This document shows positions 1 to 12,238 of a DNA stretch of 64,000 bases, piece by piece. Source of the DNA: Phaeotremella fagi. Its lineage: Eukaryota > Basidiomycota > Tremellomycetes > Tremellales > Phaeotremellaceae. The notes under the pieces were generated by a model. That model was not told where the DNA came from. It ran no database searches and saw only the letters and a list, made by a program, of their open reading frames with translations. Position 1 is the first letter of the stretch; every line of letters begins with the position of its first letter. The position numbers and the translations under genes are program-made. The stretch is taken from positions 1-64,000 of the forward strand of contig BCHU01000003.1 in NCBI GenBank assembly GCA_001599715.1. Reading direction: 5' to 3'.

Positions 1-61
1 CCCTAACCCCCTAACCCCCTAACCCTCTAACCCCCTAACCCACCCCTAACCCCCTAACCCC
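1..61. repeat. Telomere repeat, chromosome end
   Basis: The window opens with back-to-back CCCCTAA and CCCCCTAA units, with slight irregularities (CCCTCTAA, CCCACCCCTAA). Read on the other strand this is TTAGGGG(G), the telomere repeat reported for Cryptococcus-type basidiomycetes. The C-rich strand reads inward from base 1, as expected for a left chromosome end. The array is only about eight units, so it is probably truncated by the assembly. Confidence 0.95.
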
Positions 62-413
62 TGCCAGATTCTCAACAAACTCCTCACCACTGACGAAATT
101 CCCTGCAAACTCTTTCCTCTTACGAACTCATTCACAAACCTCTGAAATCAACATCTTCTTAAATCCCCATCGAAACGATCTCATTTACATAGTTTTGTAT
201 ATATCTGATATGATTTTCTCGTTCCGTTTACTTTGAAGCTTTCGTTGGAACAGGTGATGATGGGTGGGTTACAAATTAAAATGGTTGAATATTCATCGGG
301 TTTATTCAATCACGAGAGAATTTATCTCTTGTTGATCAGGCATTAGATTTATCAAATTTGGTTACTCACTGTTGGTGAATCTACCAAAGTAAATTTCTTT
401 TTGCTGGTATTGA
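62..413. other. Subtelomeric spacer, no gene seen
   Basis: AT-rich sequence between the telomere and the first weak coding trace. No open frame, RNA gene or repeat was recognised. Confidence 0.5.
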
Positions 414-1279
414 TCAGCTCTGTCTGTCTTTTGAACTTGCAAATACAAGATTATCCATTTGAGTCGTTGACCCGTTCATTTCATCTTGAAATTCCTGATT
501 AGGGGTGAACTCTGTTTCCTTCACCATTTCCGCCACCTGTTCTTCGTTGACAGACTGTAGAATGTTAGTGCTTTCACTGGTATCACTTGCCTTTCGATCG
601 TTCTCTTCAAGGTCTTTCATCTTCTCTTCATACTCTGTCCTTCCGACCTTCCCTCTACCTAAAAGGTCATCATCCGACCCTGAAGAGCAGTTGACAGATC
701 GTTCGGATCTCTCTCAACGTTAATGACCCTCTCCAACATCGCAGCTTTCTCATGCGTTGAGGTTGACTGCTTCTTGAGCTAGATTGTTAGCCGTGATCTC
801 CTGAATCAACTCACTTGTGCGTCAACCAAATCTCTGACCTTGAGCAACTCTCTCAAGGTGTTCAGGAAGAATTCCTAAATGTCAATGGGTTCATTTATCA
901 AACTCACGAGTGTGGTAGCCTTCAGTGACCCAAGCTCTTAGAATAGATCGTCATTATCATACCTCAGATTGTGAATCTAAAGGAATCAGTGTGCACGTTA
1001 CGAACACCTACCGCACCCTGGATGTTGTGCATTCGGGGCACGTAATCCCTAAATTCGATCTGAAACCGTTGAAGCTAGGGATCAGTGAAGATTCGAACTT
1101 TGAAAACCTACTCGTTGGTGTAGGTTCCATGTAAAAAGGTCTTCTGTAGTAAATTTGGCCTCTTGGTTAGCCATCCTAGCCTCTTGTTCTGACAGTCGTA
1201 GTACAAATTCTGTGATATCTTCGTTGTTTTCATCTTGACCGGATACATTTGATAAACTTGATACGGTTCTTGGAGTCAA
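414..1279 (-). pseudogene. Weak subtelomeric coding traces, possibly one multi-exon gene or relic
   Basis: Several minus-strand open stretches have protein-like composition. One, at about 1279-1082, contains the acidic, helix-prone stretch ENNEDITEFVLRLSEQEARM. Another, from about 700 down to the stop at 414-416, is highly charged and reads through GSDDDLLGRGK and EYEEKMKDLEEN before ending SSKDRQS. Between them, about 880-700, a frame containing LRELLKVRDLVDAQ is followed by a good GTGAGT donor. I could not join all pieces into one frame and recognise no domain. It could be a fast-evolving subtelomeric gene or a decayed one. Confidence 0.25.
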
Positions 1280-1733
1280 TTGACTATTTTGATCCTTGAT
1301 GATGGGGTTTCATGGGCGGCATAAGGCCCAAAGTCGATTCATGTGGGAGCTTTCATGGCTCTGATACGTTTGTTTTAGAAAGACCAGATGTTTTTGATCT
1401 TGCTCGAGAGGAGGTAACCTTTAAAGTGGTGAGGAAGTTTGATTCTTGACGTATTGTGTTTCGTTGACTGGTTAGAGTCTTCAAGTCGTGAATTTGAGTA
1501 TCATCTGGGTGAAGAAAAGAAAATATGAGTACATGGAATAAAGCTGACTCGACTGAAATGATTCGATGGTGACTAGACGCTTGTATTGGGGACAACTAAA
1601 TTTCGATCTGATCGTAATCAAGGTGAACTGGGAATTACTTTACCAACGTAATAGTCGTTCTTGTGACTAGCTATGATGTAGTCACCGAACGTTATTGAGC
1701 ATATATTGTGACGGATAATGAACCTAAGACCAG
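1280..1733. other. Spacer with one doubtful small frame
   Basis: Downstream of the GMC oxidase gene. A minus-strand 80-codon frame at 1353-1595 has no recognisable feature and is not supported as a gene. Confidence 0.4.
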
Positions 1734-4013
1734 CTAAACTCCCATCTCTCGTTCAACTATTTGTGCACATTTTTCTCCGATAATCAAAGCCACCGTGGTC
1801 GTGTTCGTTCCAAGGTTCTCAGGGCAGATCGACAGGTCTGGAGTCAGTGTTATCATCGCCCTGAACCCACCAGCAACCTTCAACCCAGTAACACCGTAGA
1901 CGTTTAGATTCGTATCAACTACACCGCCGTTTTTTCTTGGTTTCATCGAGCATGTTGACATTGAGTGGTAAGCGGTTCCAGCAGTTTGACGCACCCAAGC
2001 TTCAATCGCTTTGTCGTCTTCGATGGTATATTCGAGATCTCCATGAACAGCTTGTGGCGTGTTTAAGCGAACACACGCAGCTTTGGAACCAGCTGGGAAG
2101 GTTGGGTGGGATCCAATGTGTTCCCCTAAATAGAACGGAAGTCTTCGAGCCACTTCACGTTGCCTGAAATCAGCAAAGTTCAACACCTCACTTACATCTT
2201 GTAAGCCCAAACATGTACTGGGAGATCAGCTGGATGACTGAGGAGGCCTGAATTGAAGATGGGTGGGGTTGAGATGTCGGTTGATGTGATGTGAACGTTT
2301 CCACGAGAGGCGGGATCTAGTTTCAGATATATTCTACATCTACTTACAGTTTGAGAAGGCTCCAAAGGACACAAATTTACCGCTGTTGGGTCGAACGTGA
2401 GGACCCATAAAGTATGGAACGAGTGCTGAAATTAGCTTTGAATTGGGTCCACTTACGTCCAGAATACAATGGTTTATCGGGGTAATCAACACTGCGCCAA
2501 TGTTTCTCGAATCTGACGTCAGCCAAGTCGTCAAATGGACATACACTGGGCCCATGGACGCAATGTCCTTTTCTGTAGGTCGTATCTTGTATCCAACGTC
2601 TAGAGTCAGCTACGTTAGACTGTGACGCACCCATTCCGTTTGTTGCCGCAATACCACTCCCCGTTGATCTCCACAGTTCATCAGCTGGTTCTTTAACAGC
2701 ATGAACACCTCTTGGGTAGTCGTCTAGAGTCTCCGTTTCTTCTGTGACGTGGTAACTGCATATAGTGAGCTGTCGCAGTGTTGTGTCGTCAGTGTTGATC
2801 TCATCCACTCCCACCTCGTGATCTTGATAATTCTCCCCTACACCTGGGAGATCAACTCGAATAGGTATGTCCAACGGTTTGAGAACTTCTTTACCCCCAA
2901 TACCACTTCGTTCCAACAGCGCTGGTGTACCGAAAGCTCCAGCACATATCAATACAAGTTTATTGGCGAGAGCTCGTTCTGACGTTTCTTTGTTATACAG
3001 ATCAAGACCAATCGCACGGTCTCCATCGAATATCACAGTTGACGCCATTCTTCCAGTCAGAATCGTGATATTCGAATCTCCAAATCCGTGACCTCGGTCG
3101 TATAGATAACTTTGAGCGACGTTGGAGCGATATCCAGTGGATTTACAAATGAGTTTGGGCTGTGGTTAGTGGAGTTTGATGTGAACGTACAAAGTATCCA
3201 CCTGACGTTAGCTTGACCATCACCTCACTTACATCCATGAGCCGTGTGATAATCTGTCAAATCGTCTACCTTCAACAACCCATGGGCCTTTTGGAAAGCA
3301 TCAAAATATGACTGAGCATAAGGAACTTGATACCTGTCGTCAGCGCAATTCATCCATCAACATACCCTCCATTGGACACATGCATCACACCTTCACTTCC
3401 ATGATCTCGAGTTGGTACTGTGGGCATATCAAAGTGTTCGGTCTGGGTAAGCGTCGATCTAACATTGACCTACCTTTTGAATCAAAGGAAGAAGCTCTTC
3501 AAACGACCACCCAGGTTGTTTCCAGTCATCAAAATCCGAAGCAGCCGCGTTGTTATACATCTATCGTGAGTGATGGACAAAAGAGAACATACCATAAAGT
3601 TGATGGAGGAGCTCCCGCTAATGGTCAGATCTGATCAATCCCAAACCCACCCTAAGATCTTCCCTACAGGTACAATCGGTGCTCGACCATCGAGATGGGC
3701 ACTGGGTTGACTTTTGATGTAGTCGACTAAGGTCAGAAGCGTTTTACATCGACCCACTCTCTGAACTCTTCTCGTAGTACCTAAACATTCCATCGAGTGG
3801 ACCTAACATCAGTGATGATCACAGCCCCACCCACGTTTCGTCCTCTCGTCGTCTTGGATATCCACCCCATTCTCAGCGATCAAAATTGTCAACTCAGGAA
3901 AAGCCTCAGCTAAACGACATGCTGCGACGCAAGCGGTGGTTCCACCTGATGTCAGTGGGAACTGTGGTCGACTTACCTCCAGCGATAACTATGTCTGCGT
4001 TGTAGGTGGTCAT
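1734..4013 (-). CDS. GMC oxidoreductase, alcohol oxidase-like
   Basis: FAD-dependent enzyme of the glucose-methanol-choline family, which oxidises alcohols and usually makes H2O2. The start ATG at 4013 gives MTTYNADIVIAGGG, and splicing a 31 bp intron continues GTTACVAA, the Rossmann dinucleotide fold. Later exons carry ILGGSSSINFM (FAD contact), LICAGAFGTPALLERSGIGG (GMC signature) and LPGVGENYQDH. Near the C-terminus are GTAYHSMSTCSM, holding the catalytic His region, and GLKVADLSICPEN after removal of a 33 bp in-frame intron. This ending resembles the alcohol/methanol oxidase branch, but the last residues (REMGV) are not a clear peroxisomal signal. At least eight short introns; no disabling lesion seen. 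Substrate cannot be told from sequence. It ends about 530 bp from the nitrilase gene on the same strand. Confidence 0.85.
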
Positions 4014-4545
4014 TTTGACGTCCAAATAAGTTGTTGATGGTGAATCTTATACTTCTTCTCTCCGGTCAAGGTGCATCATTTAACCGTCGGTGATTGTCGG
4101 AAATGTTCTTCCTCCGGTCAGATGATAGCCCGCAAGTAGTTGATGATAACAATGTGGCAAATTCTGACCCCAGAGTCAAAGGTTCGTCAGATGGAACCTT
4201 TGTTCAGACTAAGGTGAATAAAAGTAGCATACTGAAACCAAATACCTCAATGATTTCTGTTCCATCGATGTTCTCCACTTCTTGCTCAACATTCAAAACT
4301 GCATCAATCACTGACTAGAACTACTTTCTCGATCAACTTGAAAATAAAACTTCAATCGAAATCCGCTACCGAGATAGTCTACTTGAAATGGATAGGCTGT
4401 AATCTCTCCCTGTTAACCTCCACTCTCCAGATGTCGTATCGGTTCTGCAAGTGAGTCAAAAACCCGTTTGGCTCACTCATGGAAACACTCACGTAGCCAC
4501 CAACAAAATCACTGTCTTGTCAGCTCGAGCTTTCATCTCTGGAAC
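4014..4545. other. Intergenic, GMC oxidase promoter side
   Basis: Lies between the start of the GMC oxidase gene and the end of the nitrilase gene, both on the minus strand. A plus-strand 74-codon frame at 4094-4318 has no recognisable motif and I do not call it a gene. Confidence 0.5.
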
Positions 4546-5578
4546 TCACTGCAACTGTTTTGGCTCGACACACTTTGTGAGATCCATGTCACAATAAGCA
4601 ATCCCTTCTTCGCCACAGAGCTCATCACCGATTAGCTTTCCCAGAGGATCAACGAATATACTGGCACTTTGTGACTTGTTGGCGAGCTGAGGAGCGGCAT
4701 CGGGGTCTCTAGCCACCAAGTAATCGATCTGAGCCTGGTCCATGTAGGCCGAACATGCAATTGTGAAGCATTTGCACTCGAATGAATGAGCCTTTGCACG
4801 GATCTTGACGGCTTCACGAAGGTTGAACTCGTCTGGATGGCCAGGTTTACGGAACTGAGAGGTGGCAGGGTACATCATAAAGTGCACCTGCTCGCCTACA
4901 GGGTCAGCTTTGAGGTGGAACACATGACGGTACCTTGTGCCATGAGCGTGAATCTTGCCAATGAATTCCCGTTCTCACCGCAGATCAAACCACCGACCTT
5001 GCCAATTCGAGTATCCACTACTTTCAATCCAGCACCATCCCCGTTTGACCAGATGAGTTTCTCGGTGAACGTCGGTGAGGTCTTGCGGTGATGGTTGAGG
5101 ATTTCCCCGTTGTCACCGATCAAAACGTAGGCGTTCCACAAACAACCCAAACTTGTTCGAGATCGCTCGTTGAAACCTAAAGCGACAAAGACTTTGTGTT
5201 GTGCCGCTGTAGCACATATTTCAGCAATCTCTGGACCGTCGACATAAAGAGATTGTTCAGCGTTCTTGACAAACATGTCGTGATTCTCAGTTGGAGAAGC
5301 GAGCCCTACCCAAACGGGGAAGGCTGAGAGTATGAGCTAGATCCTCTCCAATATTTACCTGCAATATATGTCTCTGGAAAGACGATAATATCCGCTCCAT
5401 TCCCAGCAGCTTCGCCGATCAATCGAATAACTTTCTTAACGGTAGCGGCAGCGTCGAGAAAGACAGGGGCAACGTTGCAGGCTAGGGTCAGTGGTTATCC
5501 CACGTAGATCTCACCTGCAGCTCGAAGTTTGGGCAAGTATGGTACGGAAGAAGCTTCTGATGGATAGTTGGCAGTCAT
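4546..5578 (-). CDS. Nitrilase (carbon-nitrogen hydrolase)
   Basis: Hydrolyses nitriles to acid plus ammonia, or a related C-N bond. The start at 5578 gives MTANYPSEASSVPYLPKLRAA; introns of about 33-37 bp then join to CNVAPVFLDAAATVKKVIRL, the usual nitrilase N-terminus. The catalytic triad is visible: Glu in FPETYIAAFPVW, Lys in HHRKTSPT and Cys in GGLICGENGNSLAR. In most nitrilases the last motif reads C-W-E-N, so the C-G-E-N here is a variant next to the nucleophile. The C-terminal part (QVHFMMYPATSQF, then SASIFVDPLGKLIGDEL) completes the alpha-beta-beta-alpha fold, giving about the expected 300 residues. It is divergent from the Zn2Cys6 regulator with only 180 bp between starts, suggesting shared control. 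Aryl versus aliphatic preference cannot be told. Confidence 0.9.
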
Positions 5579-5758
5579 GTCGGAGTGAAAGGTGGGTGAT
5601 ATTGGTTAGAAGTAGACAGTTTATATATAGTTGGGACGCGCTACATTGCCGCAGAGTAAGGCGGGCAAGAGCCGCCGCAGCCACTCAGGTTACTTTTGTA
5701 AATTCCCGGGCAATCCCCATTGTCTACGTCAACAACTCCCAACTCCCACTTATCTCTA
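5579..5758. promoter_or_regulatory. Bidirectional promoter, nitrilase / Zn2Cys6 regulator
   Basis: 180 bp separates the start codons of two divergent genes. It holds the heptamer TGCCGCA at 5647-5653, seen in inverse orientation (TGCGGCA) upstream of two nearby transporter genes, and a second GCCGCCG cluster just after it. A Zn2Cys6 protein normally contacts CGG/CCG triplets, so autoregulation is plausible but inferred. Confidence 0.4.
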
Positions 5759-7998
5759 ATGCTCTCGTTAGACCTCCCTCGACGGGTATCCAACTTTGCG
5801 TGCGAGTCATGCAAGTCCAGAAAGGTGGGTAGACAAGGCAGTAATTACTCACCAGTAGCGTAAATGTGATCGAAGCAAACCCAAGTGCAGCGTATGTCCG
5901 TCACCAATTGACCAACGATCGCTAATCCAAACCCCCAGCTCTGCATCAAACACCAAGTGGATTGTGTCTATAATGCGTAAGTTGAACTTTTGCGTACTCC
6001 ACTAATCTCAGGCCTCCATCTCTCAACTATGTCGAACAGCTCGAGCAGCAACTCAGGTCATATCAACAACTTATACAGTCCAACCCCGTCAACGTGTCAA
6101 TACCGGATCTACCCTTATCCTCACCTCGACGACGTGTTAGACCCACTCAAGTATCATCCAATGCACCCAGCTACCCACCAATCCCGTTCAAGTTAATCAT
6201 GTCGAATGATCAGCGGGTAAGTCGTGGTATCCCAATAGCCAATTTACCACCCAGGTTACCATCCACGGTCCCTCCTCCTTACTCTACCTCTCCGAAACTA
6301 ACATCAACCCACTCCCTGATATCGCCTCGGACCCTGAGTCTAGTCAGTCACTTGTCTGGCCTAGTCAAGACGACGACCAACAAGAGTTCAACGAGTTGCT
6401 GGGGTTGCTGTTGGTGTCAGCAGAGCTACCACAATTCCGGCCTGGCGTCTTGCAGAAGTTCATGAACCTTCACTGGACGTGGATTCAGCCGTTATTTGGA
6501 CCAGTGTTTAGGGCCAGCTTTTCGAGCAAGTGCTGAAAGTTGTTCCGAACTCACCAAACTCGCAGGGGACATGTGTTCTCCTGATCGACAGGGTTTACAC
6601 TTTTCCGTCTTCCTCCTCCATGCCATTTGTGCTCACGCTGGAAGACGTGGTCTTGGCGACTACCACGATATTGAGCTCATCCCTGTGCCAGGTATCGACG
6701 ATCCTTTCACCCACCATGCAAGGCTTTTGGTGTCTCCAGAGATTGAACGGGGTTCAAGCACGTCTACGATCCTGGGGCTCATGCTGCTAAGTGCCAAAGA
6801 GTGCTCTCTCGGAAGAATCACGCAGTCGTGGATGTATGCGTAAGTCGTGACTAAGTTGACCCAGCTAATTCCAGTGGTATGGCCATTCGAATGCTGCAGG
6901 ACATGGGAATTGATCGCGATGGGCACGTTTCTCACAGCACAACGTTCAGTGAGGAAGAGTTGGAGGTTAGGAGTAGGACGTTCTGGTCGACCTGTGAGTG
7001 TAAAGTGACTATCTTTACTCATCCAGCGCCCAGACGTGTTCGACAAGATGAACTGCTTGTATCTGGGCCGATGTCCAATGCTCCAGCTCCGATCTGATTC
7101 ACCCAGACGAGTGTTTGGTAGGTCTATTGAACCTCTCGTAGCTGATTGTCCAGTGGATCCCAGCGGCGATAAAGAGACATGGAGGCCGTATGGGACGCTG
7201 ATGGATCAACATTTCGGTGATGACACGCTTTGTCGACGTGTCAGCACTTTTGCTGCATGTGCAGGACTTTCAGAGATCGTCAACATGATCTTGCTGTACG
7301 AGTGGGGTTTGAATATTTGGATTGCACTGACTCGTAGTGCTGGCGAAACATCTGGTCTCGAACCTTTGCTTCGGATGGAAGCCAAGCTTGCAGCATGGGA
7401 CACTGCAACACCTGCATACCTTTTACTCGACGTTGACGCTCTGCCTGACCAACCTCGTCCAAGTCACATTATCAATCTCAAGTAAGGTGTAACGTAGGGT
7501 CGAAATTGATCCCCCAGCTGCCTTCGAAACATGATCTTGATCTTGATCAATCGCCGACGAGTCGCTCAAGACTCTAGCTACCAGTCTCAGTCTAACATCA
7601 ATTCCATCATGTCGGCTGCAAATTCCATCATCAAGCTTTCCAAGTTGTCTGAAACTTTGTATGGCCTTCGAGCGGCTGTTCTCTCCCATTGCTGTGAGTC
7701 GTATCTAGGTCTTGACTAATACGTAGACTGCCTGTACGTCGCTGGGATAGCCTCTTTGGAGTGCCTAAAGTCTCTTGATACGACCCGATGGCCCACGGCT
7801 GAGGAATACGAAGCTGCTCAGGGTGTTATATGGGCAGTGGACCGATTGCAAACAGTTGCAACAAGTGTTCCTTGTGAGTTTTCAACTCGGAGCGTGGCTG
7901 ACATTCCAGTCCTTAGACAACCAGTTGAGTTTGTTAGAGACTTTGTTCAACGTATGGAACTGCATCATCTACACCCTCTCCGACAGATGCTTCGATGA
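5759..7998 (+). CDS. Zn2Cys6 fungal-specific transcription factor
   Basis: DNA-binding regulator. From ATG 5759 the frame reads MLSLDLPRRVSNFACESCKSRK; two short introns are spliced out to give CDRSKPKCSLCIKHQVDC. All six cysteines of the binuclear cluster have standard spacing (C-x2-C-x6-C-x6-C-x2-C-x6-C). Next comes a linker with a short coiled coil (YVEQLEQQLRSYQQLIQ), then the fungal-specific regulatory domain, recognisable from HFSVFLLHAICAHAGR and GLMLLSAKECSLGR followed by GMAIRMLQDMGIDRDGH. The last exon ends with TGA at 7996-7998 after a 36 bp in-frame intron. Roughly ten introns; joints around 6180-6560 are uncertain. Its place in the middle of the nitrilase, permease and amidase genes makes it the likely local regulator (inference). 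Confidence 0.88.
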
Positions 7999-8040
7999 AA
8001 GGTCATGCATATTTATGATTCTGAACTATCGCCTTTACTT

Positions 8041-9946
8041 CTACACCTGCCTCTCCGCCCGTTGACGTCTCCATTTTGGGCCCTTGGCAATGATCAAAAA
8101 CGGTATCGGGATACAGCAAGCTGACAGCAGGGACAGAACAACAAACGCCCAACCTGCTCCAATCTGATTGACCATTATTTGACTACAGGATTAGTGTCTG
8201 GGTGACTTGGAACTCACATCACAGAAACACCTGCGGCTCCAAGTAAACACCTGACAATGTTGTACTGCTGTATCAGAACTCATTACACTCGACCCACTCA
8301 CCCCTGCAGTAACTGACCCCGCCTGTGTTGGGTAAAGATCGACTGCGAACAGCGAGCCTATCCGTCAGTAATTATATCAAACACACTTACAGCAATTCGA
8401 GTTGGACATTCCAGCGTAACCGATGAAGAACGATAGAATACATGGCACCGCAAGAGGCGCTCGATACTGTAAACTCCACCCTGTTCCGATACAAGCTGCG
8501 TGGAAAACACTAATGTCAGCTGTACTTCTCCCACGTTCCTCACATGAAATAGTAAGGCAAGAGCGTCATACGAGTCCTCTCCAAGGGAAAATCCAACCCG
8601 ACCGCCTTCGTGTCACCAGGGTCGATCCCTGCTTTCGCTCTGGCCTTTCTAAACACCTTGTCTTGCAGTCTCCCGTTGATGACTGTTGCCATCATGGTCC
8701 CAAGTCCGTTGGGTCTGGGTGTCAGAGTTGAGTGTTTAATTGATACTCACAGGTAAGTCAAACCTAATACAATACCATCGAGACCATAGTTGTCTTTGAC
8801 TAGAGTCGACCATACAGTGCTACACATCAGCCTTAGCCTCCGTCGCGACTTACAGATTGCAATACAGCTCGGTATAGATCAACGCTCCGTACAAAAAGAT
8901 CCCACCGACCATAGGATCAAGCAGCATTGTGATTGGTCGCCAGGGCCGGAACTGTGAGGGTTAGCAGACCTCCTCAGACACTCTGCTTACGGGCTTCTTT
9001 CTGGTACGAGTGGCCATAATCTCTGGAGATGCCTCCTCTGGTCTTCCCAGCATTCGTTTACGGATTTGCCACGGAGTACAGTTGAGCACAGGTGGAGGAA
9101 TGGAGCCATTACCCACGATAGATCTAAGAGTTTCAGGCAGAAATCTGAAAGTCAGATACAATCTTTTGTTACAGCTCACAGGATGATTGGGATCAGACAT
9201 GTCCCGCAAGCGATTGCCAAGAACCAAAAGATTCCACTGCTGGTCAAGCTCACTTCGCCACCTCGACTCACCGCCACCCAACAGTCGAAATGAATATCCC
9301 ACCGATCACAGGTCCAACTGGAATCAGCTTTCTTCAGCGGACAAACTCACTAGCTGGCCCCAACTGCGCGCCGCATTGGAAAATGCCCATAAACGTCCCT
9401 CTTTCGCTCTGACTTGCGATATCAGACATCCCCCCGGATCCGATAGAGATCACAGCGGAGCCACCGGTCGCCTGGAATCAGCGTTTCAAAACTACCCAAA
9501 CCCACCTGCACGCATCTCAAGAACATCAACAGTCCAAAGCTCGACGTTGGCACCAGTGCAAGACCGATACAAGACAGAAGAAACACCGTCAGAGTGATGA
9601 TATAAACTGGTCGACAACCTCTGGCATCTGCCAGTGCTCCCCAGAAAGACGGTGTGATCCCTTGAAAGATCAAGAATACAGTCACCGAAAGTGCCATTTT
9701 CTCTGGTGTCACATTGAAGTCTGAAGCCAATGTGGGAAGAGCAGGAACGTAGATGTTGGATGATATGGGACTGGGGTCAGGAGTAGGTGAAGCTGGTACT
9801 CACGAGAAAATCCCTGCGATCATGCTCAGTGCGACGACTAGCCATTTGGTGGTTTTCGAGAAGCTCGAATAGGGGATTACCGGATGAGACAGTTTCACGG
9901 TCGCTGGCTCGTTGTTGACGTCGGGTTCACCTTTTTCTGTGTCCAT
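8041..9946 (-). CDS. MFS transporter, DHA1 drug:H+ antiporter type
   Basis: Proton-coupled membrane exporter. The start at 9946 gives MDTEKGEPDVNNEPATVKL, a cytosolic tail, then a first membrane segment (KWLVVALSMIAGIFS) joined across an intron to ASDFNVTPEKMALSVTVFLI. GALADARGCRPVYI is the loop 2-3 MFS signature. RFLPETLRSIVGNGSIPPP in the central loop is typical of quinidine-resistance/DHA1 proteins. The protein ends LIIAKGPKWRRQRAERQV with TAG at 8041-8043. It is convergent with the Zn2Cys6 gene (42 bp between stops) and divergent from the next permease (about 290 bp between starts). Likely plasma membrane; substrate unknown. Confidence 0.88.
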
Positions 9947-10235
9947 TATGATTGCAGTAGTGTAAGAAACGAACTTTTCAAGTTTGTCTTTTCAGACTTT
10001 GTGACCACCACATGCGAACCCAGCGCTTATCCACCGCTGCGGCAAATGACCGCCTGGTTAGTACCCCTTACAATGGCACTCGTCCGCTTATGCCAAGAGA
10101 GACGTGGTCTTTTCTTGGTGGTCGATCAGTATCTTGCGCGTATTGCCCGTTTGTCTCTTTACTTTCAACATATAAATACGGCCCCATCGATGCGTCCTTC
10201 ACTTCATATTCCACACATTCCCTGACTGCCATTCA
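9947..10235. promoter_or_regulatory. Bidirectional promoter between two MFS genes
   Basis: Contains CCGCTGCGG at 10034-10042, an inverted CCG/CGG pair with three bases between, of the type bound by Zn2Cys6 dimers, overlapping the heptamer TGCGGCA at 10038-10044. A TATA-like ATATAAATA lies near 10170, close to the plus-strand gene. Binding is inferred only. Confidence 0.4.
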
Positions 10236-11997
10236 ATGGAGCACTCAATGGATATCAACTCCAAGGAAGAAGTAGTTAAAGCTGATGTCGTGCCCGCTTT
10301 GGACCATGAAGGATCAGCCTATGTCCCAAATACTGCGGCTGAGAAGCGATTAGTCAGAAAGCTCGACTTGAGAATTGTGCCTCCGATATTTTGTCTTTTC
10401 AGTAGGTCATCCTTCTTGGAACACTCTAACACCTTAGCACTCTCGTTGTAAGTATCTATTAACAGAATCCGATTAACCCTCAGTCTTGATCGAGCCAACA
10501 TTGGTAACGCAAAGACCGCTGGAATGCAGCAGGCATTCAACCTCACGTCTCAGCAGTACTCGGTTATCCTCTTGGTATTTTTTGTGAGTCACTTGCAACG
10601 AACCCCTGCTAAACTATCAAGATCTCCTACACCTTCTTTTCTGTTCCGTCTCAAATGATTCTCGTCCGTGTCAGACCATCACTTTAGTAAGTGAAAAAGC
10701 TTGGGCCGTGCTGATGGCAGTATCTCTGGTATATGTGTCGCCTGGGGTGTCGTCGCTGCACTCATGTCTTTGGCTCAGAACTGGTCTCAGATGGCCGCTT
10801 TGAGATTCTGCTTAGGTGTCATTGAAGCTGGATTTGCTCCGGCTGTAGGTAGGTGTATCCTTCATTTCATAGCTCATCTTAGCTTTCTTCATCAGTGCAT
10901 GGTACAAGCCTCACGAATACGCACGTAGACATACCGGTAAGTCCAACCTTCTTGATCTCTACTGACAACAGTCTACTTCCTTGCGATCCCCGCTTCCGGT
11001 GCGTTTGGTGGCCTCATTGCTGGACTTATTCAAGAGTATCTCGATGGTGCAAGGGGTATTGCAGCCTGGAGATGGTTGTTTATTATCGAAGGGGTAGGGA
11101 GCTGCTTTGTTGGATGCGTAAGTGAAGTTCTCATCGCGTACTCTGACCTATAGGTCACCTGGATGATCCTTCCCGATTGGCCGGCAACAACAAAATGGCT
11201 CAATCCTGCTGAAAAAGCTCTGGCTACTGCTCGACTTGTCGCCTCCTCCATGAGTGTTCCCGGGAGTCAAGGGAAAAAAGCGACCGCCTGGCAATCGTTC
11301 AAATCGTCCATCACCGATATCCGTGTTCTAGGCCTGTCGTTTATCTTTGTCAACTGGTCAGGAGCTATCACCATTCAGTACTTTATCCCCACTCTAGTCG
11401 AGAACCTCGGATACGCCGGTTTCAATGCTCAATACCACACCATCCCCATGTACGCCTCCGCTGCGTTCTTCATCGCTGGAAGCGGTTTCCTCTCCGATCA
11501 TTATAGAGAAAGGGCTAGGTTCGCTTCTGGGAACGCAGTCATTTGTGTGGTTGGTTACATAATCGTAGCCGTTGTTCAGAACTCGATCGTGCAATATGTG
11601 AGTCGATGCGTATTGTCTCCATAGCTGATTGTTCTCAGACCTTTCTCGTGATCGCCTTTGGTGCAAACTACGCCATCGCCCCGATGGTTCTGTCGTGGAC
11701 TGCAAACACGTTCAATACCTCAGCAGAGCATCGTGAGTGGGATAGCAATCGTTTTTGCTGACTTCTCCAGGTGCCATTTCACTCGCTATCGTCAACTCTG
11801 TAGGGAACGCTGCGTCCATCTACGGTGCTTTCTTGTGGCCAGCAACGGATTCTCCCAGATACGTCACAGGCTTTACCTGTTGCATTGTCTTTGTCTCTCT
11901 CTGTGTGGTTGGGTCCGAGTTCATGAGGTGGTATATCCCTCGATGTGTCGACAAGGCAATTCCAGATGAGATAGTGGATGTTGAGGAGAAGGAGTAA
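10236..11997 (+). CDS. MFS permease, allantoate/Dal5 (ACS) family
   Basis: Uptake transporter of the anion:cation symporter family (allantoate, nicotinate, other small organic anions). A hydrophilic N-tail (MEHSMDINSKEEVV) leads to AAEKRLVRKLDLRIVPPIFC, then, after removing two introns, LDRANIGNAKTAGMQ, the hallmark of this family. Later segments include LRFCLGVIEAGFAPAV and AWRWLFIIEGVGSCFVG, a long central loop (WMILPDWPATTKWLNPAEK), then the C-terminal six helices ending with a cytosolic tail EIVDVEEKE. About eight short introns; all helices can be read. Divergent from the DHA1 pump; next to the amidase. Substrate not predictable, but amides or carboxylates fit the neighbourhood. Confidence 0.9.
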
Positions 11998-12238
11998 GTG
12001 GGAAATGGAGGAAGCGGTTCAAAAGTTGGTTGAGGGTATGGAAGGTTTTAGCAGTTTTGTAGTTAATTAGATGATTCTTAAAATGAACTCTCGGTATACG
12101 TGCTTGACCACATGAGACATTGCCTTAAAGAAGATATTGCCAATTGCCCATAACGACCCATGTTCATATTCAGAATGAGACTGAGACACGGTGCATATCG
12201 ATACATCATCTCTCATATTTTTAGAAGTTTTATCATTA

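Noticed and set aside
4094..4318. Small plus-strand frame between GMC oxidase and nitrilase
   Set aside because: No motif, no supporting introns, ordinary chance length.
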